NCBI RefSeq assembly: GCF_006345825.1
Contig: NZ_VCIX01000092.1
Coordinates: forward strand, 124,001 to 188,000
DNA: 64,000 nt
Origin: Paenibacillus paridis
GTDB taxonomy: Bacteria; Bacillota; Bacilli; Paenibacillales; Paenibacillaceae
Direction of reading: 5' to 3'
The position numbers were made by a program, and so were the translations under genes. Shown piece after piece: positions 32,376-41,401 of this stretch. The notes under the pieces were generated by a model. The model did no database searches and had not been told where the DNA came from. It worked only from the letters and a program-made list of their open reading frames with translations. Within the stretch, counting starts at the first letter, position 1. Each line of letters starts with the position of its first letter.

Positions 32376-34596
32376 GCTCATCAAGCGCACTTCCCTTCGA
32401 GTAAAGCTCGCGGCAATCGCATTTTGCCTATTGTTAATCCTTGGACTGGTCTTCTTCCTGCAAAAGGATGAGCTGTCCCCGGCCAAAGCGCTTGAGCTAA
32501 CCGGGATTGCCGAGCCGGTCGCCAGTCGGGCGCCTTTATACGAAGGTGAAGCTTGGAGCCCCGCGGCTGGACCGGATGGGTTCGCCGAGGCGGCGTCAAG
32601 CGAGGATTTTACGCTGTACGTAGACCCCGCAAGCACGCAGATCGTGTTAGAGGATAAGCGAACAGGGTACAAATGGCGCAGCAATCCAGCGGAGGAGCAG
32701 CTGGCTAGCGAGACGGTAAAGGGAGTGCTGCTCGCCAATTTGAAATCCCCGTTTGTCTTGACCTATGTCAGGACGCAGGGCAAGGACCAAACGATTCGCG
32801 AGGTCTTGAATGCGGGCGATCCCAAAATCGAAACGTCGATGATTCAAGCGAAAAACGGGCTTCAGGTCTCTTATGCCTTTCCTGAACGGCAGCTTAGCTT
32901 CTCGATTCAATACGAGCTAACGCCTAAAGGGCTTAAGGTTCGTATCCCGACGCAAGGGATTAAGGAAGAAGGAGAATATGCCATCTTTACGCTCGATCTG
33001 CTGCCTTATTTCGGGGCTGCCACCTCTGCGGAGGACGGCTATATCTTCGTACCGGACGGCCCTGGCGGCTTGATTCGCTTTGACAGCGAGCGGGCTGGCG
33101 TCTCGAGAGGCTACATTCATCAGGTGTATGGACTTGAATTGACGAACACAGGCAACTGGAGCCGATCCGGCGAACGGCGCGAAAACATTGCCTACCCTGT
33201 GTTCGGCATGAAGCACGGCAGCAACGGGTTTATGGCTGTTCTCACGGAGGGCGGCGGCTCGGCGAATATCGCGGCAATGCCGCCCGGACTGAAGTCGGGA
33301 CTGTACAATGTGTATACGAATCAGATCTACCGTGAGGAATATTTGTACCGGATGAGCCGGCTGGCGGCACCGCTCAAAGCGGTGCAGAAGCAGCGGCTGG
33401 ATACGGACCGCGAGGTGGAATACCGTTTTCTGAACGGGGAAGACGCGGGATATGTTGGGATGGCCAAGGCTTACCGTGAATATATGACGGAGACCGGCAA
33501 GCTGAAAGAACCGCTGAAGCCGGTAGAGCACACGCCTCTTTATCTGAAGATCATGGGCGGAAATTACACGGAGGCATTTAACAAAATCAAATACATTACC
33601 GCAACGACCTTTCCTCAGGCCAAAGAAATCGTTAACGGGCTGGTGGAGCAGGGCGTGCCTAACATCAAAGTCATTTACTATGGCTGGCAAAACCAAGGCG
33701 ATTATGACCTGTACGACCGCTTCCCGATTGAAGAGTCACTGGGCGGCGAGGAAGCCGCGAAGGACTTCATATCCAGCATGAGCCAGAAGGGCATTGACGT
33801 GATGTTCGAGGATGATTTTGTCTGGATCGATTCGGAGAGCTCCGATCTCTCGGGCAAAACCAACGGCATTCGCGGCATTGACGAAACGGTATTCGTGGAT
33901 GAGGGCTGGTTCATCAGCAAGCCTGCCCGCACCGTTGCAATGGCCTACGAAACCATTCAGAAGCTGAAGGACATCGGAGTATCCGGTCTCCTGTTCAACT
34001 GGATCGGCGAAATGGTCTTCCATGACTATGATCCAGACGGCATTGCAACTCGCTCGGATACGATTGCTGTATATGACGGCTTGCTCGCTTATGCGAAGAA
34101 GACGCTTGGCTCAAGCGCCGTATACCGCGGCAACGACTATACGGTTGGGCAAGCCGACTTTATTGCAGGCTTACCAGCCGAATCCAGCTACGACTTCATG
34201 GTCGATGAGACGGTTCCATTTTATCCGATTGCTCTGCACGGTTATGTGTCTTATGCGTTCGGGGACGGCAATCTCCGCAATGATGTTGAAACCGAGTTTC
34301 TGAAAGCGATCGAATATGGAGCGGTTCCTTCCTTCTTCCTGACGCACGAGGATTCGCGCGTGCTCAAGTACACGGGGGCGAATTTCTTATTCAGCAGCCA
34401 ATATGAGAAGTGGACGGAGCGTATTTTGAAGGAATATAAGGATTTTGATGCTTTGTCTTCCGTGTTCGCACAGGAAATAATCAATCACGAGAAGTTGTCC
34501 AAAGATCGGTTCGCCACGGTATACGAGGACGGCACGCGCGTTATCGTCGATTACGGCAGCAAAACATTCGCAGTAGAGAAGGGGGAGGGCGCATAA
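32368..34596 (+). CDS. Membrane-anchored DUF5696-like putative glycosidase
   Basis: A 742-residue protein with an N-terminal membrane anchor (LAAIAFCLLLILGLVFFL). An N-terminal beta region (DFTLYVDPASTQIVLEDKRTGYKWRSNP, typical of DUF5696 proteins) is followed from about residue 385 by a region that reads like a TIM barrel (LYLKIMGG, IKVIYYGWQNQGDYDLYDRFP, IDVMFEDDFVWIDSES, GLLFNWIGEMVFHDYDPD, VYRGNDYTVGQADFIAGLPA). Acidic residues at strand ends (EDDF, GEM) could be catalytic. The fold resembles GH31/GH36/GH101-type enzymes, but no characterised member is recalled. Strong AAGGAGG-like site before ATG 32368. It ends in a TAATG overlap with permease B1. Confidence 0.65.
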   Translation: MVELIKRTSLRVKLAAIAFCLLLILGLVFFLQKDELSPAKALELTGIAEPVASRAPLYEGEAWSPAAGPDGFAEAASSEDFTLYVDPASTQIVLEDKRTGYKWRSNPAEEQLASETVKGVLLANLKSPFVLTYVRTQGKDQTIREVLNAGDPKIETSMIQAKNGLQVSYAFPERQLSFSIQYELTPKGLKVRIPTQGIKEEGEYAIFTLDLLPYFGAATSAEDGYIFVPDGPGGLIRFDSERAGVSRGYIHQVYGLELTNTGNWSRSGERRENIAYPVFGMKHGSNGFMAVLTEGGGSANIAAMPPGLKSGLYNVYTNQIYREEYLYRMSRLAAPLKAVQKQRLDTDREVEYRFLNGEDAGYVGMAKAYREYMTETGKLKEPLKPVEHTPLYLKIMGGNYTEAFNKIKYITATTFPQAKEIVNGLVEQGVPNIKVIYYGWQNQGDYDLYDRFPIEESLGGEEAAKDFISSMSQKGIDVMFEDDFVWIDSESSDLSGKTNGIRGIDETVFVDEGWFISKPARTVAMAYETIQKLKDIGVSGLLFNWIGEMVFHDYDPDGIATRSDTIAVYDGLLAYAKKTLGSSAVYRGNDYTVGQADFIAGLPAESSYDFMVDETVPFYPIALHGYVSYAFGDGNLRNDVETEFLKAIEYGAVPSFFLTHEDSRVLKYTGANFLFSSQYEKWTERILKEYKDFDALSSVFAQEIINHEKLSKDRFATVYEDGTRVIVDYGSKTFAVEKGEGA

Positions 34597-35486
34597 TGCA
34601 AGCAAAAGCGAGAGTGCGGGAAGCGCGCCTTTATCTCGGAAAGCGCTACGGAATGGGACTGCTGTTCATGCTACCTTGGATCATCGGATTTGCGATGTTC
34701 GTGCTGATTCCGATCAGCTGGTCGCTATTTATGTCCTTTAACAAGGTACAGGTCGCCGTTGGAGGTTTCAAATATGAATGGATCGGCATGCGGAATTACC
34801 GTGACGCCTTTCTAAAGGATAATGTTTTTCCGATCGAGCTGATTACGTATATTCAGGAAATGCTGCTGATGGTTCCGATTATCGTCATCTTCGCACTCCT
34901 CATTTCCTTAATGCTGAATCAAAAATTTCCTGGCCGATTCATTTACAGGGCGTTGTTCTTCTTGCCTGTCATCTTCGCTACCGGCCAGGTGCTCTCGGAG
35001 CTATTCCTGCAAGGGGCGGGAGATATTCCTTTCCTAGAGCAATATAACCTGTTGCCGCTAGTTGAGGAATATGTAGGCAAGCAGTTCGCCGAGACGGTCA
35101 TGGCTGTCCTTGGCAAAGCGATTCTTATTTTGTGGTATTCGGGCGTGCAGATACTGATCTTTATCGCAGGCTTCCAGACGATCTCCCCGACCATTTACGA
35201 AGCGGTACGAATCGACGGCGCTTCCCCTTGGGATAGCTTCTGGAAAATAACCTTGCCGGCTTGCGTGCCGTTCATCAGCTTGAACGTGCTTTACACCATT
35301 ATCGATCTGTTTACATTTCCGCTCAATCCCGTGCTTAAGCACATTAAGGACAACATGTTCAAGGTGGATACCGGTTACGGTTACGCCAGCGCGCTTGCGT
35401 GGATTTATTTTGGCTTAATCTTCGTGCTGATTGCCCTTGTATTATGGCTGTTCAACCGGAGCCTCAGGACAAGGAGGGTACACTGA
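34596..35486 (+). CDS. ABC permease B1 (MalF type)
   Basis: A 296-residue membrane protein, LplB/MalF type: GLLFMLPWIIGFAMFVLIPISWSLFMSF, EAA loop YEAVRIDGASPWDSFWKITLPA. Start overlaps the preceding stop (TAATG); its stop overlaps the next start. First half of the second channel in the locus. Confidence 0.92.
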   Translation: MQAKARVREARLYLGKRYGMGLLFMLPWIIGFAMFVLIPISWSLFMSFNKVQVAVGGFKYEWIGMRNYRDAFLKDNVFPIELITYIQEMLLMVPIIVIFALLISLMLNQKFPGRFIYRALFFLPVIFATGQVLSELFLQGAGDIPFLEQYNLLPLVEEYVGKQFAETVMAVLGKAILILWYSGVQILIFIAGFQTISPTIYEAVRIDGASPWDSFWKITLPACVPFISLNVLYTIIDLFTFPLNPVLKHIKDNMFKVDTGYGYASALAWIYFGLIFVLIALVLWLFNRSLRTRRVH

Positions 35487-36469
35487 TGATTACTGCAATG
35501 AAGACGGAGCTGGCCAAGGCAAAGCGAAGCGTTAGTAACGTGTTATGGAGCCGAAGGTCCCAAAAAGTAAAAGTAATGGTTATGGGACGCAGCCTCTCCG
35601 ATGGCCTGCTTGCCAAGCTCGTCATTTATCTGCTGCTCTCGATTGTGGCCTATCTTTACCTTCAGCCCATTTTGTATATGGTTAGCACCATGTTCAAGAA
35701 CATGAGCGATCTGCTTGATCCTACGGTAAAGTGGATTCCGCGCGAGATTACCTGGGAGAACGTGACTAAGGCAATAAAGGGCTTGCAGTATCCGGAAGCG
35801 CTGAGGAACACGGCCCTGATCTCGGTTACCTGCTCGCTCGTTCAGGTCATTATTTGCGCAATGACCGGCTATGCGCTGGCCCGGCTGGCGCTGCCGTTCA
35901 AGGGGCTGTTTACGGCGCTTATTATTCTGACCTTCCTGATCCCGCCTCAGGTCATCATTATTCCGCTTTACGTTATTTTCAGCAAGCTGGGATTACTGAA
36001 TTCTATTTTCGTTTTTCTCATTCCCGCCATATTCGGCCAGGGTCTGAAGGGCGCGCTGTTTATTCTTATCTTCAGGCAATTTTTTAAAGCGCAGCCGCCG
36101 AGTCTAGAGGAAGCTGCTAAGCTGGACGGGGCTAGTACGGCTAGACTGTTTTTTGGCATCATGCTGCCGCTGGCCCGCTCGGCTTGCCTAGTCGTCTTCC
36201 TGTTCTCCTTTATATGGTATTGGAACATGTATTACGAGCCATCGATGTTTCTCACCAAAGGCTTCACGCCGTTGTCCATCCGTCTCGACATGCTGGAGGA
36301 GGTACTCAATCCTTCCTTGCTTGGCAACACCCGTACCATCGTTAATCCGATTACCGAAAGCACCAAGATGGCGGCCGCTTTCCTGATCATTCTCCCGCCT
36401 ATTCTCGTCTTTATGTTCCTGCAGCGCTGGTTCGTCAGCGGAATCGAAAGAACGGGAATTGTGGAGTAG
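35486..36469 (+). CDS. ABC permease B2 (MalG type)
   Basis: A 327-residue membrane protein with a 45-residue hydrophilic N-terminal tail, MalG type: LLSIVAYLYLQPILYMVSTMFKN, EAA loop EEAAKLDGASTARLFFGIMLPLA. ATG 35486 follows AAGGAGGG; upstream in-frame starts lie inside B1. Second half of the second channel, paired with the lipoprotein at 36828. Confidence 0.92.
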   Translation: MITAMKTELAKAKRSVSNVLWSRRSQKVKVMVMGRSLSDGLLAKLVIYLLLSIVAYLYLQPILYMVSTMFKNMSDLLDPTVKWIPREITWENVTKAIKGLQYPEALRNTALISVTCSLVQVIICAMTGYALARLALPFKGLFTALIILTFLIPPQVIIIPLYVIFSKLGLLNSIFVFLIPAIFGQGLKGALFILIFRQFFKAQPPSLEEAAKLDGASTARLFFGIMLPLARSACLVVFLFSFIWYWNMYYEPSMFLTKGFTPLSIRLDMLEEVLNPSLLGNTRTIVNPITESTKMAAAFLIILPPILVFMFLQRWFVSGIERTGIVE

Positions 36470-36570
36470 CGCAAATGGATCGAGTTGGGGGAGGTGGGGC
36501 TTGGCAAGAGCTCATTCGAGATTGTGAAGGACGCAACAGTGGATGATGAGGGGAAGAGAAGAAAAGAGCT

Positions 36571-36810
36571 TTATGTACATCACAAAACGAAGCAGATGCT
36601 TACGAAGTAAGTTTTGCTCCACAACCTGCTCATAAATATGAGCCTAATGTGCTTCACAAAACGAAGCAGATGCTTACGAAGTGAGTTTTGCTCCACAATC
36701 TGCTCATAGAAATGAGCCTTATGTGCTTCACAAAACGAAGCAGATGCTTACGAAGTAAGTTTTGCTCCACAACCTGCTCATAGAAATGAGCCTAATGTGC
36801 TTCACAAAAC
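36571..36810 (+). repeat. 74-bp tandem repeat array (3 units plus 18 bp)
   Basis: Units start at 36571, 36645, 36719 and 36793, an exact 74-bp period; the last is partial. Each holds CACAAAACGAAGCAG, the stem-loop CTTAC-GAA-GTAAG, GTTTTGCTCC and the stem-loop CTCAT-AGAA-ATGAG; AGCAG and CTGCT flank the first loop. The array ends 8 bp before the ribosome binding site of the next gene. As 74 is not a multiple of three, it is not coding. Confidence 0.9.
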
Positions 36811-36827
36811 TTTTGGGAGGTCCAATC

Positions 36828-38192
36828 ATGAAAAATAAACGTGGGTTTACTTGGATGTTGTGTCTCGTATTGATGTTTTCTGTAATTCTTTCGGCATGCT
36901 CCGGCAACAATGGCGGCAGCAACACTCCGGCTAATACAAACAAAGCAACAGATCCGCCTAAGACAACGGATAATCAGCCGGCTCCTGAAGAGAAGCATGA
37001 TCCCGTCACGCTGAAGCTGATCTCCTGGTCTGATTCGTATACCGAGCTTTATAAAAAGTTTAATGAAAAGTACCCTTGGATCACGATTGAGCAGATTCCG
37101 GTGAACAGCCAGCCGATTATGGAAATTATCGCTTCATTAGAAGCAGCGGGAACGCCTGCCGATTTGACTTGGATCGACAGCGATCTTATTACGTATGATC
37201 AAGCGGGCTTGGTGGAGGATCTGACTCCTTACATCGATAAGGACCCTACTTTCCAGGACGTTCAACTGCCTGAAGGCTTCTTCGACACCATGACGTACAA
37301 AGACAAAAAGCTAGCCGTACCTTTCGTTGACGTGCCAATGTGGATTCTGGTCAACAAGGATTTGCTTGCGAAGCATGGCGTGGAAATGCCGTCTAACGAC
37401 TGGACATATGATGATTTCCGCGATGTCGCCAAGAAGATTACAGATCCAGAAGCGGGTGAGTATGGTCTAACGACTCAACCGGAATTCCAAATGCGCGTGC
37501 TTAGCACAAAAGCGATTGCTGACGGTCACGCAGCAAACATTCATTATATGAATGAGGATTTGACGCAAAGCTTGCTGAACACTCCTGACGTTATGAATGA
37601 TGTTAGATGGTTGGCGGATTTTGTTTGGAAAGACGGCTCTATGCAAAGCAATGCGAAAGCCGCTGAGCAAGGTGATGTAACAAGAGAGTTTATTAACGGT
37701 AAAACGGGCTTCGCGATCGGCGGAGACTGGGTGCTGCCTGGCCTTAAAAAAGATGCGAAATTCGAATGGGATGTCTTGCCTTTCCCGCGCGGCAAAGTAA
37801 GCCAGCCTGGCTACAGCATCTACGGCCCGCTATCCATGTTGAGCGGTTCGAAGCATAAAGAGGAAGCTTTCCTCTGGATCAGCTTCCAGTTCTCGAAGGA
37901 AGCGCAAAAATGGAAAATCGATCAAGGCGCGAACGCTTCGGTTATCGATCCTGAATTGACGGCTTATTATGATGAAACGCCAATGTGGGAAGGCAAAAAC
38001 AAAGAAGCGGTCAAAATCGCCAAGGAAAATGCAAAAATTCAACCGGGCGTGACGATTCCTGCATGGTCGGAATACAACTGGAACAACATTTTGAACGAAA
38101 TTATTTTCGACGGTGCGGATATCAATAGACTTATTCCGGAAACTGAGAAGTGGAACAAACGGACGCTAGAGGTTCGCGAGTCTTTGAAATAA
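36828..38192 (+). CDS. ABC importer solute-binding lipoprotein B
   Basis: A 454-residue family 1 solute-binding protein with lipobox VILSAC (Cys24) and a Gly/Asn/Thr/Pro linker. Landmarks: TLKLISWSDSYTELYKKFNEKYPWITIEQIP, ASLEAAGTPADLTWIDSD, KLAVPFVDVPMWILVNKDLLAKHGVEMP, GKTGFAIGGDW. ATG 36828 follows TTTGGGAGGTCC; the 36762 ATG lies in the tandem repeats. It should feed permease pair B (34596-36469). Placed last, behind the repeat array, possibly for separate expression. Confidence 0.93.
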   Translation: MKNKRGFTWMLCLVLMFSVILSACSGNNGGSNTPANTNKATDPPKTTDNQPAPEEKHDPVTLKLISWSDSYTELYKKFNEKYPWITIEQIPVNSQPIMEIIASLEAAGTPADLTWIDSDLITYDQAGLVEDLTPYIDKDPTFQDVQLPEGFFDTMTYKDKKLAVPFVDVPMWILVNKDLLAKHGVEMPSNDWTYDDFRDVAKKITDPEAGEYGLTTQPEFQMRVLSTKAIADGHAANIHYMNEDLTQSLLNTPDVMNDVRWLADFVWKDGSMQSNAKAAEQGDVTREFINGKTGFAIGGDWVLPGLKKDAKFEWDVLPFPRGKVSQPGYSIYGPLSMLSGSKHKEEAFLWISFQFSKEAQKWKIDQGANASVIDPELTAYYDETPMWEGKNKEAVKIAKENAKIQPGVTIPAWSEYNWNNILNEIIFDGADINRLIPETEKWNKRTLEVRESLK

Positions 38193-38235
38193 GGGCTTTC
38201 GCTTAAGAAAGGCAAGGCTTGAAACAATTCAAAAT

Positions 38236-38270
38236 ACCCTAATCGCAAGTAGCGGTTAGGGTGTTTTTTG
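38236..38270 (+). terminator. Rho-independent terminator ending the transport locus
   Basis: ACCCTAAtCGC/GCGgTTAGGGT stem with a six-T tract, 43 bp after the lipoprotein gene. Confidence 0.9.
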
Positions 38271-38360
38271 TGCTAGAAAGAATGAACTTTAAGATCATAA
38301 TAAATTCAGTGGCTGATCTGTCTTTTTCAGAGATACCTTTGTATGGAAATGTGAAATAGA

Positions 38361-38546
38361 AGGAATTTCTCCCGTTAAACGTACGGTATTCTCTAGTTAA
38401 ATGAAGATAGTGGGAATTCCTCCCGTTAATCCTCCCGTTTCCCATCCCTTTCGTTATATGATCTGGAATTAAAGGGAAAAAATCCTGATAATTCCTCCGA
38501 AAATCCGAAATCTATTAGAATAACAGGACTAATTCCAGCTAATTCA
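38361..38546. repeat. Dispersed inverted-repeat element, copy C
   Basis: Two forward units (AGGAATTTCTCCCGTTAA at 38361, GGGAATTCCTCCCGTTAAT near 38412) face two inverse units (TTAAAGGGAAAAAATCC near 38469 and TAACAGGACTAATTCC from 38521). Same two-forward/two-inverse plan as copy B. 38547-38758 beyond it is AT-rich with nothing recognised. Confidence 0.7.
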
Positions 38547-38758
38547 AATAAGCGCGAAGTCAATTGCAAGATTGAAAAAGGTCGTTTGTAGGAAAGCCCT
38601 GCTCATGGAAGTAGAGGGATTTGGGAGCTTTACAGATATCGTTTGTTATTTTTTAAAATTCGTGTTGTATCGTTAATTTGTTGACTGTATCCATATTTAT
38701 GTATTTTATATGGCGACAATGGCGCATTATTCCTTTTTTCTAGGGGTTCTTCGTTATT

Positions 38759-38774
38759 TGTGATTTAAATCACA
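38759..38774. promoter_or_regulatory. FNR/CRP-type box
   Basis: TGTGATTTAAATCACA is a perfect 16-bp palindrome and matches the Bacillus FNR consensus TGTGANNTANNTCACA. A possible -10 (TTTAAT, 38794-38799) lies at a distance suitable for activation from about -41. It precedes the chemoreceptor gene. Confidence 0.65.
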
Positions 38775-38831
38775 GAACATTTTAGTTAAAATGGTTTAAT
38801 CTAGATGAAATTACACTGGGGGATACAACAG

Positions 38832-40814
38832 ATGAAAATGGGACTACGCTCGTTAACGAATAAATTTATGCTGGTCATGGCAGCTGCATTAGTCATAATC
38901 GTAAGTGTAATTCTGGTGTATGAGTGGAGAGCAACTCGAATCGCCGTAGAAGCGCAGCTTTTGGAAAAAGGCCGTAATTTGGCTTTGTCCTTGGCACACA
39001 CGCTTGAATATGTGACGGAGCAGGATTTGAAGACAGGCGTGGTTCTTCAGGATGGAACAAAGTGGGACGGAGAGCAGCTGCGAACCGATCTGTTTAACGA
39101 TCAGCTGACCGTCAATCCGGAAAGCGAGCAAGCGGCGCAAAAAAGGCTGAAGGATGCTGCGTATGCGGCAAAAGAAGCTGTTTTGTACAATGGAGAAAAG
39201 ATACCGCTTTCGCAATACGAGCTGAAATATGACAGCGCTTATGACAAGTATACGGATGACCGCTGGCAGGGCATTATGGATAGCTTTTTAAATGAAGAAA
39301 ATATTATTTACGCGATGGCGGCTGCGTATTCCGACAATCCGAGCTTTGCCGGCTATATCGCTACGCACAATGGGGTATACAGCCCGACGGATGAAGCATC
39401 CGCAGATGCTTGGGGAGACGTAGGCTTCCTCAGTCAGAATTTCCGGTCGAACCGGGTATTTAATGATCTTACTGGCTATAACGCGGTAATGAACACGAAA
39501 ACGGATGATGTGTATTTGCAAAAATATGACCGGCTGATTGACGGGAAAACAGTGGAGACCTGGGATATTTCCTATCCGCTGATGATCGATGGGAAGCACT
39601 GGGGCGGTGTGCGCGTGGCTTTGTCCAAAGAAAAAGCGGATGCGCTTATTGCTTCTGAGAGAATGAAGGTGCTGCTCCAATTCGGCGGTCTGATGCTGGT
39701 CGTACTGGTTATTCTATTTCTGCTCTCGCAATTTATGGTTGGTCGGAAGCTGCGGACGATCGTGCGGGCTGCCGTCAATTTGAATTCAAGCGAGGCAGAT
39801 CTTACTTACCGCATACAGAACAAGGGGAATGATGAGATTACGCAGCTAGGCATGGAGATCAATCGCTTTATTGAGCATATGCAGGAATTAATGCGGACGA
39901 TTCGGAGCAATGCGGCTTCCGTATCTGAGTTTGCAGAGAGATTAAGCGTTGGTTCGCATAAGAGCAGAGAGCTATCCTCGCAGCTGGCTACGACCGTAAA
40001 TGAGATGGCAACAGGAGCGGAAAATCAAGCGGGCGGAGCCGTAGAGGTCGCTCGTTCGATGGAGGATATGGCGACCAGCGTCGGCCGGATTGCCTACTCC
40101 TCCAACGTCATGGCGGAAGCCTCGAGCGACATGCTGGCTGCAGCAGAGCAGGGGCATGAAAAGGCGAACAGTGCCGTAGGACAGATGGAACGGCTGGGAG
40201 CAGCAACGGCTTCTATCTCGCGAGTGATCGGACAGCTGAATGAGCGTTCATCCGAGATTCAGGAAATGGCAGGCACGATAGCCTCGATTGCTAACCAAAC
40301 CAATTTGCTCGCATTAAATGCTGCAATTGAGGCTGCGCATGCAGGTGAATATGGCCGTGGATTTGCGATTGTGTCGGGCGAGGTTAGGAAGCTTGCCGAG
40401 CAGGCTTCGGACCATGCCGGTCATATTGCCGAAACGATTAACGAGGTGCTTGCCCTGACGGCTGATGCCGTCGGCGCTGTAAGTACCGGAGAATCGGAGA
40501 TGGAGCAGGGCATGAGCATCGTTCATGAATTGAAGGATTCATTCGATACGATCTGGAAGGAGTCCCGTCAGGTGGCTTCCCAAATCCAGGACGTGTCTGC
40601 CTCGACCGAGGAGATGGCCGCTGGAAGCGAGGAAGTTAGCGCATCTGTCGACACAATGGCCCAGGTAGCCAAGGACACCTCCGTTCACGCCGCCCAATCG
40701 GCCGCAGATACAGAGCGCCAGAACCAGCTTGCCGAGGAAACGCTGGCACTTGCTTCTTCGGTCAATGAGCTTTCCGAAGAGCTGAAGCGATCGATTGAGC
40801 GGTTTAGGATTTAA
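38832..40814 (+). CDS. Methyl-accepting chemotaxis protein
   Basis: A 660-residue receptor: helix 1 (FMLVMAAALVIIVSVILVYEW), an extracellular sensor of about 240 residues, helix 2 (~285-305, LLQFGGLMLVVLVILFLLSQF), HAMP (~306-360), and a cytoplasmic signalling domain with the hairpin tip ETINE-flanked IASIANQTNLLALNAAIEAAHAGEYGRGFAIVSGEVRKLAEQ. It senses an external ligand and drives CheA. The sensor resembles a Cache-type fold by length; ligand unknown. ATG 38832 after GGGGG; ATG 38805 has no site. The FNR-type box upstream suggests oxygen-dependent expression. Confidence 0.93.
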   Translation: MKMGLRSLTNKFMLVMAAALVIIVSVILVYEWRATRIAVEAQLLEKGRNLALSLAHTLEYVTEQDLKTGVVLQDGTKWDGEQLRTDLFNDQLTVNPESEQAAQKRLKDAAYAAKEAVLYNGEKIPLSQYELKYDSAYDKYTDDRWQGIMDSFLNEENIIYAMAAAYSDNPSFAGYIATHNGVYSPTDEASADAWGDVGFLSQNFRSNRVFNDLTGYNAVMNTKTDDVYLQKYDRLIDGKTVETWDISYPLMIDGKHWGGVRVALSKEKADALIASERMKVLLQFGGLMLVVLVILFLLSQFMVGRKLRTIVRAAVNLNSSEADLTYRIQNKGNDEITQLGMEINRFIEHMQELMRTIRSNAASVSEFAERLSVGSHKSRELSSQLATTVNEMATGAENQAGGAVEVARSMEDMATSVGRIAYSSNVMAEASSDMLAAAEQGHEKANSAVGQMERLGAATASISRVIGQLNERSSEIQEMAGTIASIANQTNLLALNAAIEAAHAGEYGRGFAIVSGEVRKLAEQASDHAGHIAETINEVLALTADAVGAVSTGESEMEQGMSIVHELKDSFDTIWKESRQVASQIQDVSASTEEMAAGSEEVSASVDTMAQVAKDTSVHAAQSAADTERQNQLAEETLALASSVNELSEELKRSIERFRI

Positions 40815-40866
40815 TAGGTGGGAATAGAATTTAGAGACGTATGGCGAGTGAGAAGCTGCATGTGGT

Positions 40867-40890
40867 GAAAAAGCCCGTGTGGCTTTTTTC
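40867..40890 (+). terminator. Rho-independent terminator
   Basis: GAAAAAGCC-cgtgt-GGCTTTTTTC hairpin, 50 bp after the chemoreceptor gene. Confidence 0.85.
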
Positions 40891-41041
40891 AGTATCTATA
40901 GGGTTAAAACATAGATTGTTATTGAATTGTAATATATCTGACTATCCCTTAATGAATTGTTGTGTTTTAGCTAGATTAGTATAGACAAAAGGAAGCAATT
41001 GCTTGTATGATCGTTAGTACAAATGAATATTATATAAGAAA

Positions 41042-41220
41042 TTAGGTGCTCTAAACCTTTACTGGGTTCTAGAGCTTAATAGGGAAGCACGGTGCAAATC
41101 CGTCACGGTCCCGCCACTGTAAATGATGAGCGATTCGGCAAATAGCCACTGAATGACATAGTCATTTGGGAAGGCGCTGGGAAGCGATGATTCATAAGTC
41201 AGGAGACCTGCCAATTTCTT
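41042..41220 (+). ncRNA. Cobalamin (AdoCbl) riboswitch
   Basis: The B12-box core is clear: GGGAAGCACGGTGCAAATCC at 41082, CACGGTCCCGCCACTGTAA at 41104, and the closing GTCAGGAGACCTGCC at 41198-41212. Order and spacing fit the class I cobalamin riboswitch. It is followed after about 120 nt by an intrinsic terminator just before the coding region, so B12 should switch transcription off. Confidence 0.93.
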
Positions 41221-41339
41221 GCGTTTCTAATTCTTCGGGGTGGTGAGAAAGAGAAACAAAAAGCGAAGTGGGTTAAGCGTAATTTTTACGTTTGTTCACT
41301 TTTATTGATGTGTTCTGACATCAATGTAAACCTGTTATT

Positions 41340-41375
41340 TAAGCCGTCCTCCAAGGATGGCTTTTATTTTTTTAC
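41340..41375 (+). terminator. Riboswitch expression-platform terminator
   Basis: AAGCCgTCCT-cca-AGGAtGGCTT followed by TTATTTTTTT, between riboswitch and ATG 41402. The position inside the leader implies B12-dependent attenuation. Confidence 0.8.
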
Positions 41376-41401
41376 GACTAAATCATAGAGGAAAGAGGTT
41401 A

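Noticed and set aside
36571..36810. CRISPR array
   Set aside because: The units are directly tandem at 74 bp with no unique spacers, and no cas genes are near.
41357..41401. Upstream ATG 41357 as start of the transcobalamin-like gene
   Set aside because: It lies in the riboswitch terminator, lacks a ribosome binding site, and would add residues before the signal peptide.
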